A stretch of 64,000 nt of DNA from Syntrophaceae bacterium UBA2280 (lineage in GTDB: Bacteria > Desulfobacterota > Syntrophia > Syntrophales > Smithellaceae): contig DDWS01000026.1 of NCBI GenBank assembly GCA_002347685.1, positions 32,159-96,158 of the forward strand. The letters are read 5' to 3'. The translations under genes were made by a program, and so were the position numbers. The notes below the pieces were generated by a model that was not told where the DNA came from, made no database searches, and worked only from the letters and a program-made list of their open reading frames with translations. Of the stretch, positions 54,601 through 61,680 are shown in pieces. How positions within the stretch are numbered: position 1 is the stretch's first letter; each line of letters begins with the position of its first letter.

Positions 54601-54831
54601 CAGCTTGTTTTGTTCTGCAGCATCAATGAAGGAAAAATCCGTCAGGTTATTCCGGGAAAGCCAGCCTTTTTCAACACCGGATTCCAATGCGGCAAAAATG
54701 ACCGACGCCTTCTTCCCCGTCAGTTCCTGCAACCAATCGATGTTGAATTCACCCTCAAACAGAGCGGCCCGGGACAAAACAAACAGGCGCCCTTGAAAAT
54801 CCTCTTCAGAGAGATGACCGTTTATAATCAT
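51691..54831 (-). CDS. TPR-GAF-AAA+ sigma-54-dependent transcriptional activator
   Basis: 1046 residues from ATG 54831, with GAGGG 5 bases upstream; the frame is open to 54855. Order: helical TPR-like repeats (about 90-540), a coiled link, GAF domain (about 560-700; [34 protein letters not shown]), sigma-54 AAA+ domain (about 735-965; Walker [15 protein letters not shown] loop, Walker [12 protein letters not shown]) and a C-terminal Fis-type helix-turn-helix. There is no receiver domain, so control is by ligand or protein contact, not by phosphorylation. It lies between two sigma-54 promoters with matching upstream palindromes, and is probably their activator. Confidence 0.9.
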   Translation of the reverse strand: MIINGHLSEEDFQGRLFVLSRAALFEGEFNIDWLQELTGKKASVIFAALESGVEKGWLSRNNLTDFSFIDAAEQNKLVSAIPPADRESLHRNISRLLLGDLSEDSKKTRQVARHLLHISNDDAGCRLLIENGNIHRRQFRDEEARLYYDKAIDDLRQLATPEADRLFIEATLEYAKVSTDSDNPNRVIAILREAIRRAESCGDSGSIGFLEMHLGKSQWLSSRYSSALSHFRQGWELARTIDDPAIQKSATIFGIFFHYWSGRYKEVVRIYETLVPEVEDQFPKNRLPLLAALTAGVCLGHTGLYSQGLGMLDAIRVRSRSIGNLSMAGLAGVSLGHLLLELHRPEDAISCIEESWDEIKKSKSIYARLGALALLSYAHHQAGDPAKAISNLKEYCDLSVQSQMTVKFTALWMMICKDMEDGSFPRMEGLSLDDEIRYSLESGNLFMKGVAFRHKALMMRNSGHSSRDILQTLKQSMADLETCGHQIELAKSKLEVAREYLRMGSEKEYIEYAEPAARTLYAFNEVLVPGDIRPLVKDLRYGRNLLDEILRLSQELTTIRDYRELSRRIISAINRITGAERGAIFVLEGERAETVILKAAKNLTSEDVTVPHFDRSMRLIEKTARTGKGHIMELDHRNSDQATGGGAIRSCICVPLKMRNKVTGVLYHDNRLFRSAFKESDLEILNYFATQAAIAMDNAEAWEALQNLYEKQQLEKEHYEKEYLETIHFEDFVGQSPAIKKVFSQAEQVAQTDATVLILGETGVGKELVARSIHHHSHRAEKPFIRVDCSALSESLISSELFGHEKGAFTGATARHIGRFELANGGTIFLDEIGDISMDIQVKLLRVLQSREFVRVGGDVIIQSDFRLLAATNRNLEQEVKKGRFRRDLYYRLNVFPIHVPSLRDRKEDVPLLARYFLGLYANKCNKPLDKISPPEMEKLMSYDWPGNVRELENVIERGVILSNGPFYRVPELASRHSLSHDAHMSLRENELNHILEVLRATGGKVTGQGGAAEILDIHPNTLFSRMKKLGISRKASYLTGDTDAD

Positions 54832-55206
54832 TGATTCCCTCATTGCCTGCAGCACTCAAACGACTGCATTCAACCAAAAATACCTGCGGTTCTTTCGTAA
54901 ACCCCCGCTTGGCAAATTCCTAAACGGCTGTACAGAAAAGGGGCCGTCTGATCGGGTTGATCTTTGCTTTCTTCCCCTGCATCACGATTTCTCGTCTGCA
55001 GCACACGATTTGACACTATGGCACAGGCTCCAATTCCTTACATCAACCGGATAGCAGATTCTTCGCCACCCGGTTTGAAGCACATTATCATATCATCGGC
55101 GCAATTCCAAGACTTCCCTGGAAGCCGTTTTTACCCATCCTCCCTATGACGCTTATTTCTGAATGAACCCAACCCGGGTAATAAAATACGACATGGGGGT
55201 TATTTT
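54832..55206. other. non-coding regulatory spacer
   Basis: Between the activator gene (minus) and the decarboxylase promoter region (plus). Short open frames here are not protein-like. An AT-rich inverted repeat (ATAAAATA / TATTTTAC) lies at about 55180-55208. A promoter for the activator gene must be here but none stands out. Confidence 0.5.
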
Positions 55207-55218
55207 ACGATATATCGT
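55207..55218. promoter_or_regulatory. palindrome ACGATATATCGT, probable enhancer site 2
   Basis: A perfect 12-bp palindrome centred about 114 bases upstream of the start predicted for the sigma-54 promoter at 55300. The same sequence lies at 51625-51638. The shared part extends to ACGATATATCGTTA. Confidence 0.7.
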
Positions 55219-55234
55219 TACCTCTTTTCAGAAA

Positions 55235-55255
55235 GCACGATGCCCTGGATCGTGC
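55235..55255. promoter_or_regulatory. inverted repeat between enhancer site 2 and the sigma-54 promoter
   Basis: GCACGAT (55235-55241) and ATCGTGC (55249-55255) with 7 bases between, a perfect 7-bp dyad. The CGAT/ATCG half-sites resemble those of the nearby palindrome, so this may be a secondary activator site. It is centred about 81 bases upstream of the predicted start. Confidence 0.45.
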
Positions 55256-55299
55256 CAAAAGGCTCTATATAATTAACGCTTGTTTCAATATTTCACTCA

Positions 55300-55315
55300 T
55301 GGCATAGTGATTGCA
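55300..55315 (+). promoter_or_regulatory. sigma-54 promoter of the sodium-pump decarboxylase genes
   Basis: TGGCAT (55300-55305), five bases, TTGCA (55311-55315), one mismatch in the -24 box and correct spacing. The start is predicted at about 55326; the leader to ATG 55401 is about 75 bases. Confidence 0.78.
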
Positions 55316-55400
55316 CAGTACACTACTTTATCATAAATATTTCATACATATAACCGCAATTAATGTATTTTGCGATGCTATGTATAAGGAGACTCAATCA

Positions 55401-56654
55401 ATGACCATAGATTCACTGGTGAACATTTTTCAGGGGGTGGCGACGCTTGCGGAATCCTTTTCACACAACCCCACTGTCGCCTTCGTTCGTATCGGTCTGA
55501 TCTTCCTGGGATTTCTTTTGATCTACCTGGGTAAAAAAGGCATTCTGGAGCCGCTTCTGATGGTTCCGATGGGATTGGGCATGGCGACGGTCAATGCGGC
55601 CATTATGTTCTTCGATCCCTTGAATCTGCACGGCGGCATGGGCACGCTCTTTGTGGAAGCGCAGGCCGGCGCCACGGCGGACGCCGTGAAAAATGCCGCG
55701 GAAGTCATGATGATGCTGCAGATCAACTGGCTCCAGCCGATCTATACGTTCACCTTCAGCAACGGTTTGATCGCCTGCCTGATTTTCATGGGCATCGGGT
55801 CCCTGCTGGATGTGGGCTACGTCATGGCCAAACCTTTCCAGAGCATGACCATCGCGCTTTTCGCAGAACTGGGAACGATTGTCGTGTTCCCCGTCGCCCA
55901 GCTTTTCGGTTACTCGCCGCAGCAGGCAGCCGCCATCGCCGTAGTTGGAGGGGCGGACGGGCCGATGGTCTTGTTCACCTCGCTGAGGCTGGCCCCCGAA
56001 CTCTTTGTACCGATTGCGATCATCGCCTATCTCTACCTGGGGTTCGCCTACGGCGCCTACCCCTATCTCATCCGGGCCATGGTGCCGAAGAAACTCCTCG
56101 CGATCAAACCGCCGCCGGCCAGGAAAAAAAGGGAAATCACCTCCGGCGAAAAAATGCTCTTCGCGGTCGTTGCCTGTGTTTTCCTGTCGTTTCTGCTGCC
56201 TGTTGCCGCCCCGCTGATCTTTTCCTTGTTTTTCGGTGTGGTCATCCGGGAATCAGGCGTGAAGGAGTTCGTTGATCTTCTTCAGGGTCCGGTCCTGTAC
56301 CTGTCGACCATGTTTCTGGGGCTGATGCTGGGCGTGCTTTGCGACGTCAATACCATCATGGATCCGAAAGTGCTGCCGCTTCTGCTTTTGGGAATTCTGG
56401 CGCTTCTGATTTCGGGTATCGGCGGTATTTTCGGGGGGTATTTCATGTATGTGGTAACGCGGGGCAAGTTCAACCCCGCCGTCGGCATTGCGGGCGTGAG
56501 CTGCACGCCCACCACCTCCAAAGTCGCGCAGAAGGTGGTTTCGAAAGCCAACCGAACCGCCATCATTCTGCCGGACGCCCTCGGCGCGAATGTCAGCGGC
56601 GTGATCACAACGGCGATCATCGCCGGAATATTCTGCAGCCTGCTGGCCAGATAA
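55401..56654 (+). CDS. sodium-ion-translocating decarboxylase beta subunit (OadB/GcdB/MmdB-like)
   Basis: 417 residues from ATG 55401 with AAGGAG; the open frame reaches back to 55311 but starts before the predicted transcription start. A polytopic membrane protein with about nine to eleven spans. The Na+-site motif VVGGADGPMVLF (about 185-196) and the C-terminal SCTPTTSKVAQKV and LGANVSGVITTAIIAG match the beta family, which couples carboxybiotin decarboxylation to Na+ export. The usual GSA-like end of the last motif reads TTA. Alpha and biotin carrier genes are not adjacent; a candidate alpha lies at 42165-43802 under a similar promoter. Confidence 0.9.
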   Translation: MTIDSLVNIFQGVATLAESFSHNPTVAFVRIGLIFLGFLLIYLGKKGILEPLLMVPMGLGMATVNAAIMFFDPLNLHGGMGTLFVEAQAGATADAVKNAAEVMMMLQINWLQPIYTFTFSNGLIACLIFMGIGSLLDVGYVMAKPFQSMTIALFAELGTIVVFPVAQLFGYSPQQAAAIAVVGGADGPMVLFTSLRLAPELFVPIAIIAYLYLGFAYGAYPYLIRAMVPKKLLAIKPPPARKKREITSGEKMLFAVVACVFLSFLLPVAAPLIFSLFFGVVIRESGVKEFVDLLQGPVLYLSTMFLGLMLGVLCDVNTIMDPKVLPLLLLGILALLISGIGGIFGGYFMYVVTRGKFNPAVGIAGVSCTPTTSKVAQKVVSKANRTAIILPDALGANVSGVITTAIIAGIFCSLLAR

Positions 56655-56669
56655 TAAAGGAGAAGCAAC

Positions 56670-56792
56670 ATGACTGGATGGAATGAGGCTTTACTAACCT
56701 ACGGGTTAACGATCATCATCTCGTTTTCCGTGGCGGGCATTATCTCTCTTGTGGTGAAGCTGCTGGAGACGTTCTCAAAAAACAAAAGCTGA
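56670..56792 (+). CDS. 40-residue single-span peptide, OadG-like small decarboxylase subunit
   Basis: ATG 56670 preceded by AAGGAG, 15 bp after the decarboxylase beta stop. 40 residues: short polar start MTGWNEALLTYG, one hydrophobic span (about 13-32) and a basic/polar tail. OadG-family gamma subunits are small single-span proteins starting with a similar NEAL-type segment and follow or precede beta in such operons, but have a longer soluble tail (about 80 residues in all). It may be a minimal membrane anchor for the pump. Confidence 0.65.
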   Translation: MTGWNEALLTYGLTIIISFSVAGIISLVVKLLETFSKNKS

Positions 56793-57040
56793 TCCAAAAC
56801 GGCGCGCGAGTTGTTTTTTACGGAAGGACGCCGTTTGCTCATGATGGTATCCGTCCGGCAGACAGGCATTCATAAAAGATTTCAACAGGGTGCTTCGATA
56901 TGAGTAAGGCATCCTGTTGAAAGCCTCTTCGCCATCCCATTTTTGTGAACCCGGAAACCGCCTCGCATCATGCGTCCTCAATTCTGAGGCACAATTGTTT
57001 TTTGACACATTCCTTAAAAGTATGGTAAGTTTTCTTCCTA
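56793..57040. other. spacer with a hairpin
   Basis: TTTCAACAGGGTGC (56880-56893) and GCATCCTGTTGAAA (56909-56922) pair with one mismatch around a 15-base loop. There is no T-run next to it. Open frames here are not convincing. No clear terminator for the decarboxylase genes was found. Confidence 0.45.
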
Positions 57041-57085
57041 ATGCCTGTAAAGGCAAAGTAGTCAAAGGCAAGGAAGGCGCACAAC

Positions 57086-58798
57086 ATCAATAAAGTATTC
57101 GGCCATACAGCAGGACTCGGCGCCGCTCAGATCAAATCCATCGAACGCCTTTATCGGCGGGGCACCCCTCCGGAAAACATCATCAGCCATGATCTCGCGC
57201 GGGAGGTGGCCTTGCTGTCTTTTACGATCAACCGCCAGATCGGCCTGCTGATCGGGCGAAAAGGAGAAATCCATTTTGTCATCTGCGGGGACCAAAAGAG
57301 CATTTTCATTCCGGATCTCGACCGATTCCGCGCGGCCTCCACACGCTTTAAAGGTCTGCGCCTGATTCACACGCATCTGGCCGGCGAGGATCTCTCCGAA
57401 GAAGACTTGACGGACATGTCTCACCTGAGGCTGGATCTGGCGGGCGCGCTTGAGGTGCGTCCCGACGGCTCGCCGGGAAAAATCACCTGGGCGCATCTGA
57501 TTCCGGAAAATCCTCAGGGCGACTACTGGCTGATCCACGAACCCCTGGAACCACACCGGCTTTCCGTCAACTTTCTGGCCTTCATCGGCGCGCTGGAAGA
57601 CGAATTCGCCAGGCAACAAAAAACCCGCCGGATCGACGCGGCGGAAAAGGCCGTTATCGTGCGCGTGGAAAGCCATTCGCCAGACGAAGCTGAAGCATCC
57701 CTCGACGAACTGCGCCAACTGGCGAAAACCTGCGGCGTCGAGGTCTTTGACGCTCAGATTCAGTATCGCCCGCAGCCGGATCCGAAATATCTGGTGGGCC
57801 GGGGCAGACTTTCGGCCATCGATCTGCGTGCTACGCAAATCGGCGCGAATCTGCTGATCTTCGACCACGAACTTACCGCGGCGCAGGTTCGGTCCATCAG
57901 CGATTTCACCGGTCTTAAAATCCTCGACCGCACACAGGTGATCCTCGATATTTTCGCGAGGCGCGCCCACAGTCGTGAAGGCAAAATTCAGGTGGAACTC
58001 GCTCAGCTCAAATATCTTTTGCCGCGTCTGACGCACAAGGACCTATCACTGTCACGTCTGGCCGGCGGCATCGGTGGCGTGGGACCCGGCGAAACCAAAC
58101 TGGAAATCGATCGTCGCCGCATCCGCGAGCGCATCCACCGGCTGGAAAAGGACCTCAAAGGCATCACGAAATCACAAGGGCAGCGACGGGGAAGGCGCAC
58201 AAAATCAGGCCTGCCGGTCATCTCCATTGTGGGATATACCAATGCGGGGAAATCCACCCTGCTCAATACCCTGACTAAGAGCGCCTCTGTGGCGGAAGAC
58301 AAACTCTTTGCCACCCTCGACACGAAAAGCGCCAGGCTGCGTTTTCCGCGGGACACAGAAGCTGTCATCACCGACACGGTCGGCTTCATCCGCCACCTGC
58401 CCCGGGAACTCTTCAGTGCTTTTCGCGCCACGCTCGACGAGCTTCAGGAAGCGGATCTGCTCTTGCACGTCATCGATATCAGCCACCCCCGGTTTGAAGA
58501 ACAGATCGCCGCGGTGGAAACCATCCTCGACGATCTCGACATTTCCGGGAAACCCGCCATCCGGGTTTTCAACAAGGCGGATCGTTTTGAAGACAAGGAA
58601 GCGCTAAACGCGCTTTGCCGCCGCTTCAACGCGGTGGCCGCCTCGGCGCTGGACAAAACCACGCTTCGCGGTCTGCTGGAAAAAATCGAAGCGGCGCTGC
58701 CCACAACAGACTTTTCGGGACGGGGAAATTATGATAGTGAACAACCAGACGAAAGGTGTGAAGAGGAGAATAACTGTCATCCGGGGGGGGAATCATGA
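57086..58798 (+). CDS. hflX: ribosome-associated GTPase HflX, start codon uncertain
   Basis: About 570 residues if read from ATC 57086, which has AAGGAAGG 8 bases upstream. The HflX N-terminal sequence (KVFGHTAGLGAAQIKSIERL) begins at 57092, well before the first usual start codon in frame, GTG 57206. Domains: N-terminal HflX domain, helical linker (VGPGETKLEIDRRRIRERI), GTPase with GYTNAGKST (G1), DTVGF (G3) and NKAD (G4), and a C-terminal domain. HflX splits stalled ribosomes. An in-frame ATG at 57041 is separated from this frame by TAG 57059-57061. The stop overlaps the next start by 4 bp. Confidence 0.85.
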   Translation: MNKVFGHTAGLGAAQIKSIERLYRRGTPPENIISHDLAREVALLSFTINRQIGLLIGRKGEIHFVICGDQKSIFIPDLDRFRAASTRFKGLRLIHTHLAGEDLSEEDLTDMSHLRLDLAGALEVRPDGSPGKITWAHLIPENPQGDYWLIHEPLEPHRLSVNFLAFIGALEDEFARQQKTRRIDAAEKAVIVRVESHSPDEAEASLDELRQLAKTCGVEVFDAQIQYRPQPDPKYLVGRGRLSAIDLRATQIGANLLIFDHELTAAQVRSISDFTGLKILDRTQVILDIFARRAHSREGKIQVELAQLKYLLPRLTHKDLSLSRLAGGIGGVGPGETKLEIDRRRIRERIHRLEKDLKGITKSQGQRRGRRTKSGLPVISIVGYTNAGKSTLLNTLTKSASVAEDKLFATLDTKSARLRFPRDTEAVITDTVGFIRHLPRELFSAFRATLDELQEADLLLHVIDISHPRFEEQIAAVETILDDLDISGKPAIRVFNKADRFEDKEALNALCRRFNAVAASALDKTTLRGLLEKIEAALPTTDFSGRGNYDSEQPDERCEEENNCHPGGES

Positions 58799-60747
58799 AA
58801 TATCTGAGAATTGCCGCTGTTTTAATTGCGCTTTTATTTTCGACCACCAGCATAGCCGCCGAAAAGCTGATCACGATTATTCATACCAATGATCTGCATT
58901 CGCATTTCCAGGGCTTTGCACCGGAAATCGACTATCAGCCTTTCAGCGTCAACGCGGATGCGACGCTGGGCGGCTGGTCGCGCATCGCGACGCTGATCGC
59001 CAACACCAAAAAGGAAAAATCCAACCCGGTCCTGGTGGTCGATGCAGGCGACTTCACCATGGGGTCCTTGTTTCATATGCTCAATCGTGAAGAAGCGTTT
59101 GAGCTTAGACTGCTGGCCGCGATGGGCTATGATGCGGTCACGCTGGGCAACCACGAGTTTGATCTCAAACCCGCGGGGCTGGCGGAAACCCTGCGGGCAG
59201 CCAAGGCCAAAGACGGACTGCCGCAAATCGTTTTCGCAAGCGCGTTTTTTGACCGCAGCAAACCCGTATTGGCGGATCTCGAAGACGCGTTTTCAGAAGC
59301 CGGCATCAAGCCCTACATCGTACTGGAACGCGACGGATTGAGAATCGGCATTTTCGGCATCATCGGCAAAGACGCCGTCGAAGTGTCGCCTTTCGCCAAA
59401 CCCCTGATCTTCCGCGATCCCGTTGAAACGGCTCGCATGATGGTCGGTGCGCTCCGCAACAAAGAAAGGGCGGACATCGTCATCTGCCTGTCCCACGGTG
59501 GACTTCGGGATAATCCAAAAAAATCGGAAGATGCAATTCTGGCCGCAAAAGTCCCCGGTATCGATGTGATTGTCAGCGGCCATACACACACCCGGCTCGA
59601 CACACCGATCGTCATCAACGGCACCATCATCGTTCAGGCCTGGTGCTACGGTCAGCAGGTCGGCATTCTGGATATTGCCTGGAATGATGGCATCGTCACG
59701 CTGAAAGACTACAAACCGGTTGTTGTGAACAGCGCCATTGCCGGAGATCAAAAGATCCAGGCGATGATTGATGATTTCAAAAAACAAGTCGACGCGAAAG
59801 TACTGGCCGATCTGGAACTTTCCTATGACAAAGTCATCACGCATACAAAATGGGATCTGACGAACACGGCTGAAGAATCACCGCTGGGCAATCTGCTGGC
59901 AGACGCGATCCGCTGGTCCGTGAACGCCGCTGATTCGGACCCGAACGATCCGGCAAGCATCGTCCGGGTGGCTGTGGAATCCAACGGCGTCATCCGTGAC
60001 GATCTGATCGCGGGAAAAACCGGCAGGATCACCGTGGGCGATTTATTCCGCACCATTCCACTGGGCATCGGCGTCGATGACTCCATGGGATACCCGCTGA
60101 TCAGTTTTTATCTGTACGGCTATGAGCTCAAAAGGGCGCTGGAAATCCTGACGAGCGTCCGGCCGCTGAAAAGCGACGACTACTTCCTGCAGATCTCCGG
60201 CCTGCGCTTCGAGTACAATCCCCGCAGGATGGTCTTCGACCGCGTCACCGGCATCGAGATGGGCTCGGAAGAGGAGGGCTTCGAGACGCTCGACTACAGC
60301 AAGTCCAACCGGCAACTCTACCGTGTGGCTGCAAACATCTACAATGCCACCTTTTTAAAAATCGTGGGAAGCTTCACCTATTCCATCCTGGATATCGCAC
60401 CGAAAGATAAAAACGGCCGGCCCATCGAAAAGCTCTCAGAGGCGCTGGTAGACGTAAACCCGACGAAACCCGGCATTCAGGAACTCAAACAGTGGAAAGC
60501 CGTCATCGAATACGTCCGGTCTTTCCCGGACACAACCGGAGACGGACTGCCGGACGTCCCCGAAAAATATTCAGGCAAACTCGGGCGGATTGTCGAAAAT
60601 CCGAGCCTCAATCCGATACATCTTTTGGCCAACGCGACATTCCCGACGATCATGGCCGCTATCATTTTCGGCCTGATTCTGTCCTTCGTCCTTGTGGTGA
60701 TCGTCTTCATTGCAGCGAGAATCAAGGCAAAGAGAGGTTCAAGGTAA
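58795..60747 (+). CDS. membrane-anchored UshA-like 5'-nucleotidase/cyclic phosphodiesterase
   Basis: 650 residues. Signal peptide (1-22, SIA-AEK), metallophosphatase domain (about 25-290; IHTNDLHSHF, DAGDFTMGS, TLGNHEFD, VSGHTHTR) and a 5'-nucleotidase C-terminal domain (about 335-560; ESPLGNLLADAIRW, NGVIRDDL). A single C-terminal membrane span (about 618-642) followed by a basic tail anchors it to the inner membrane facing the periplasm. Classical UshA is soluble; the anchor is unusual. It releases nucleosides from nucleotides outside the cytosol. Translation is coupled to hflX by a 4-bp overlap. Confidence 0.88.
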   Translation: MKYLRIAAVLIALLFSTTSIAAEKLITIIHTNDLHSHFQGFAPEIDYQPFSVNADATLGGWSRIATLIANTKKEKSNPVLVVDAGDFTMGSLFHMLNREEAFELRLLAAMGYDAVTLGNHEFDLKPAGLAETLRAAKAKDGLPQIVFASAFFDRSKPVLADLEDAFSEAGIKPYIVLERDGLRIGIFGIIGKDAVEVSPFAKPLIFRDPVETARMMVGALRNKERADIVICLSHGGLRDNPKKSEDAILAAKVPGIDVIVSGHTHTRLDTPIVINGTIIVQAWCYGQQVGILDIAWNDGIVTLKDYKPVVVNSAIAGDQKIQAMIDDFKKQVDAKVLADLELSYDKVITHTKWDLTNTAEESPLGNLLADAIRWSVNAADSDPNDPASIVRVAVESNGVIRDDLIAGKTGRITVGDLFRTIPLGIGVDDSMGYPLISFYLYGYELKRALEILTSVRPLKSDDYFLQISGLRFEYNPRRMVFDRVTGIEMGSEEEGFETLDYSKSNRQLYRVAANIYNATFLKIVGSFTYSILDIAPKDKNGRPIEKLSEALVDVNPTKPGIQELKQWKAVIEYVRSFPDTTGDGLPDVPEKYSGKLGRIVENPSLNPIHLLANATFPTIMAAIIFGLILSFVLVVIVFIAARIKAKRGSR

Positions 60748-60796
60748 AGGACAAAATGGTTTTCCGGAGCCCATGGCCTACAAACTGGAGTTTTTT

Positions 60797-61357
60797 ATGA
60801 GCAAAGATTACATTGAAATCCGCTGGCACGGACGGGGCGGTCAGGGCGCGATCACCGCGGCAAAAATTGTGGCGGGCGCCGCTTTTGTTTCCGGCTACGC
60901 GGGCGTGGTCATGGCGCCGACGTTCGGCACGGAGCGCCGGGGCGCACCGGTGATGACGTCACTGAAAATATCCAGAACGAAAATCTATGATTTATCCCCC
61001 ATTGAAACGCCGGATATCGTCGTCGTCCTCGATCATCTGCTGCTCAAAGAGGCGGACGTCACGCACGGCCTCAAGCCCGGCGGGATTATCGTTTTGAACA
61101 CACCGATGGCTTTTGAATTCTACCATTTTAAGGACTACAAACTGGCCACCGCGGACATTACAGCCATATCCGTCGAAGCCGGGCTTCCTCACGGCATGGT
61201 CAACACAGGGATTATCGGATCCCTGGAAAAAGCAACAAACCTGCTGGGAATCGACATCCTGATTCGCGGCATTGAAGAGGAATTTCGCACAAGAGGCCCT
61301 AAAAAGAATTCACTGGCGGCCAAAATCGCCTTTGAACGAACGGTGGCGGGAGGTTGA
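60797..61357 (+). CDS. 2-oxoacid:ferredoxin oxidoreductase gamma subunit (copy 2)
   Basis: 186 residues from ATG 60797 with GGAG upstream; the open frame starts inside the nucleotidase gene. Signature YIEIRWHGRGGQGAITAAKI and FGTERRGAPVMTSLKIS. First gene of a second gamma-delta-alpha-beta set. It is clearly diverged from the copy at 35.9 kb, so a different 2-oxoacid is possible. It is 50 bp after the nucleotidase stop. Confidence 0.91.
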   Translation: MSKDYIEIRWHGRGGQGAITAAKIVAGAAFVSGYAGVVMAPTFGTERRGAPVMTSLKISRTKIYDLSPIETPDIVVVLDHLLLKEADVTHGLKPGGIIVLNTPMAFEFYHFKDYKLATADITAISVEAGLPHGMVNTGIIGSLEKATNLLGIDILIRGIEEEFRTRGPKKNSLAAKIAFERTVAGG

Positions 61358-61359
61358 AC

Positions 61360-61680
61360 ATGGGTACCCGGAAGTATCGAAGAAAAACGTCGCACAGTGA
61401 ACACGGGCCGGGCGACGGTGGCCGAACCGGTTCCTGGCGGGTGGAAAGGCCGGTCCTGAATGAAAGCCTGTGCATCCCCTGCAAAAGGAATAAAGAGGCC
61501 TGCTTCATCTGTTGGCTGTTCTGTCCGGAAATTGTGATCTCCCGGACGATCCCGCCCACGATCAACCTGGAATACTGCAAGGGTTGCGGCATCTGCGCCG
61601 AGGAATGTCCGACCAGGGCCATCACCATGGCGGACGAGGCCGACTTCTCACACGAAGATAAGGATTCATCATGCACATGA
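61360..61680 (+). CDS. 2-oxoacid:ferredoxin oxidoreductase delta subunit with extra Cys insertion (copy 2)
   Basis: 106 residues from ATG 61360 with GGGAGG. The second cluster motif is standard (CKGCGICAEECP, Cys 73/76/79/83). The first is not: Cys at 38, 41, 48, 51 and 55 give C-x2-C-x6-C-x2-C-x3-C, an insertion compared with the usual C-x2-C-x2-C-x3-C. The N-terminus is basic and Gly-rich. The end overlaps the alpha start by 10 bp. The extra Cys may alter the first cluster. Confidence 0.86.
   Translation: MGTRKYRRKTSHSEHGPGDGGRTGSWRVERPVLNESLCIPCKRNKEACFICWLFCPEIVISRTIPPTINLEYCKGCGICAEECPTRAITMADEADFSHEDKDSSCT

Noticed and set aside
54964..55149. 61-residue open frame upstream of the decarboxylase promoter
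   Set aside because: No RBS and no coding character; the region is regulatory.
56775..57071. 98-residue minus-strand open frame between the decarboxylase and hflX
   Set aside because: It overlaps the small peptide gene and the hflX leader, has no good RBS, and part of it is explained by a hairpin. I could not rule it out fully.
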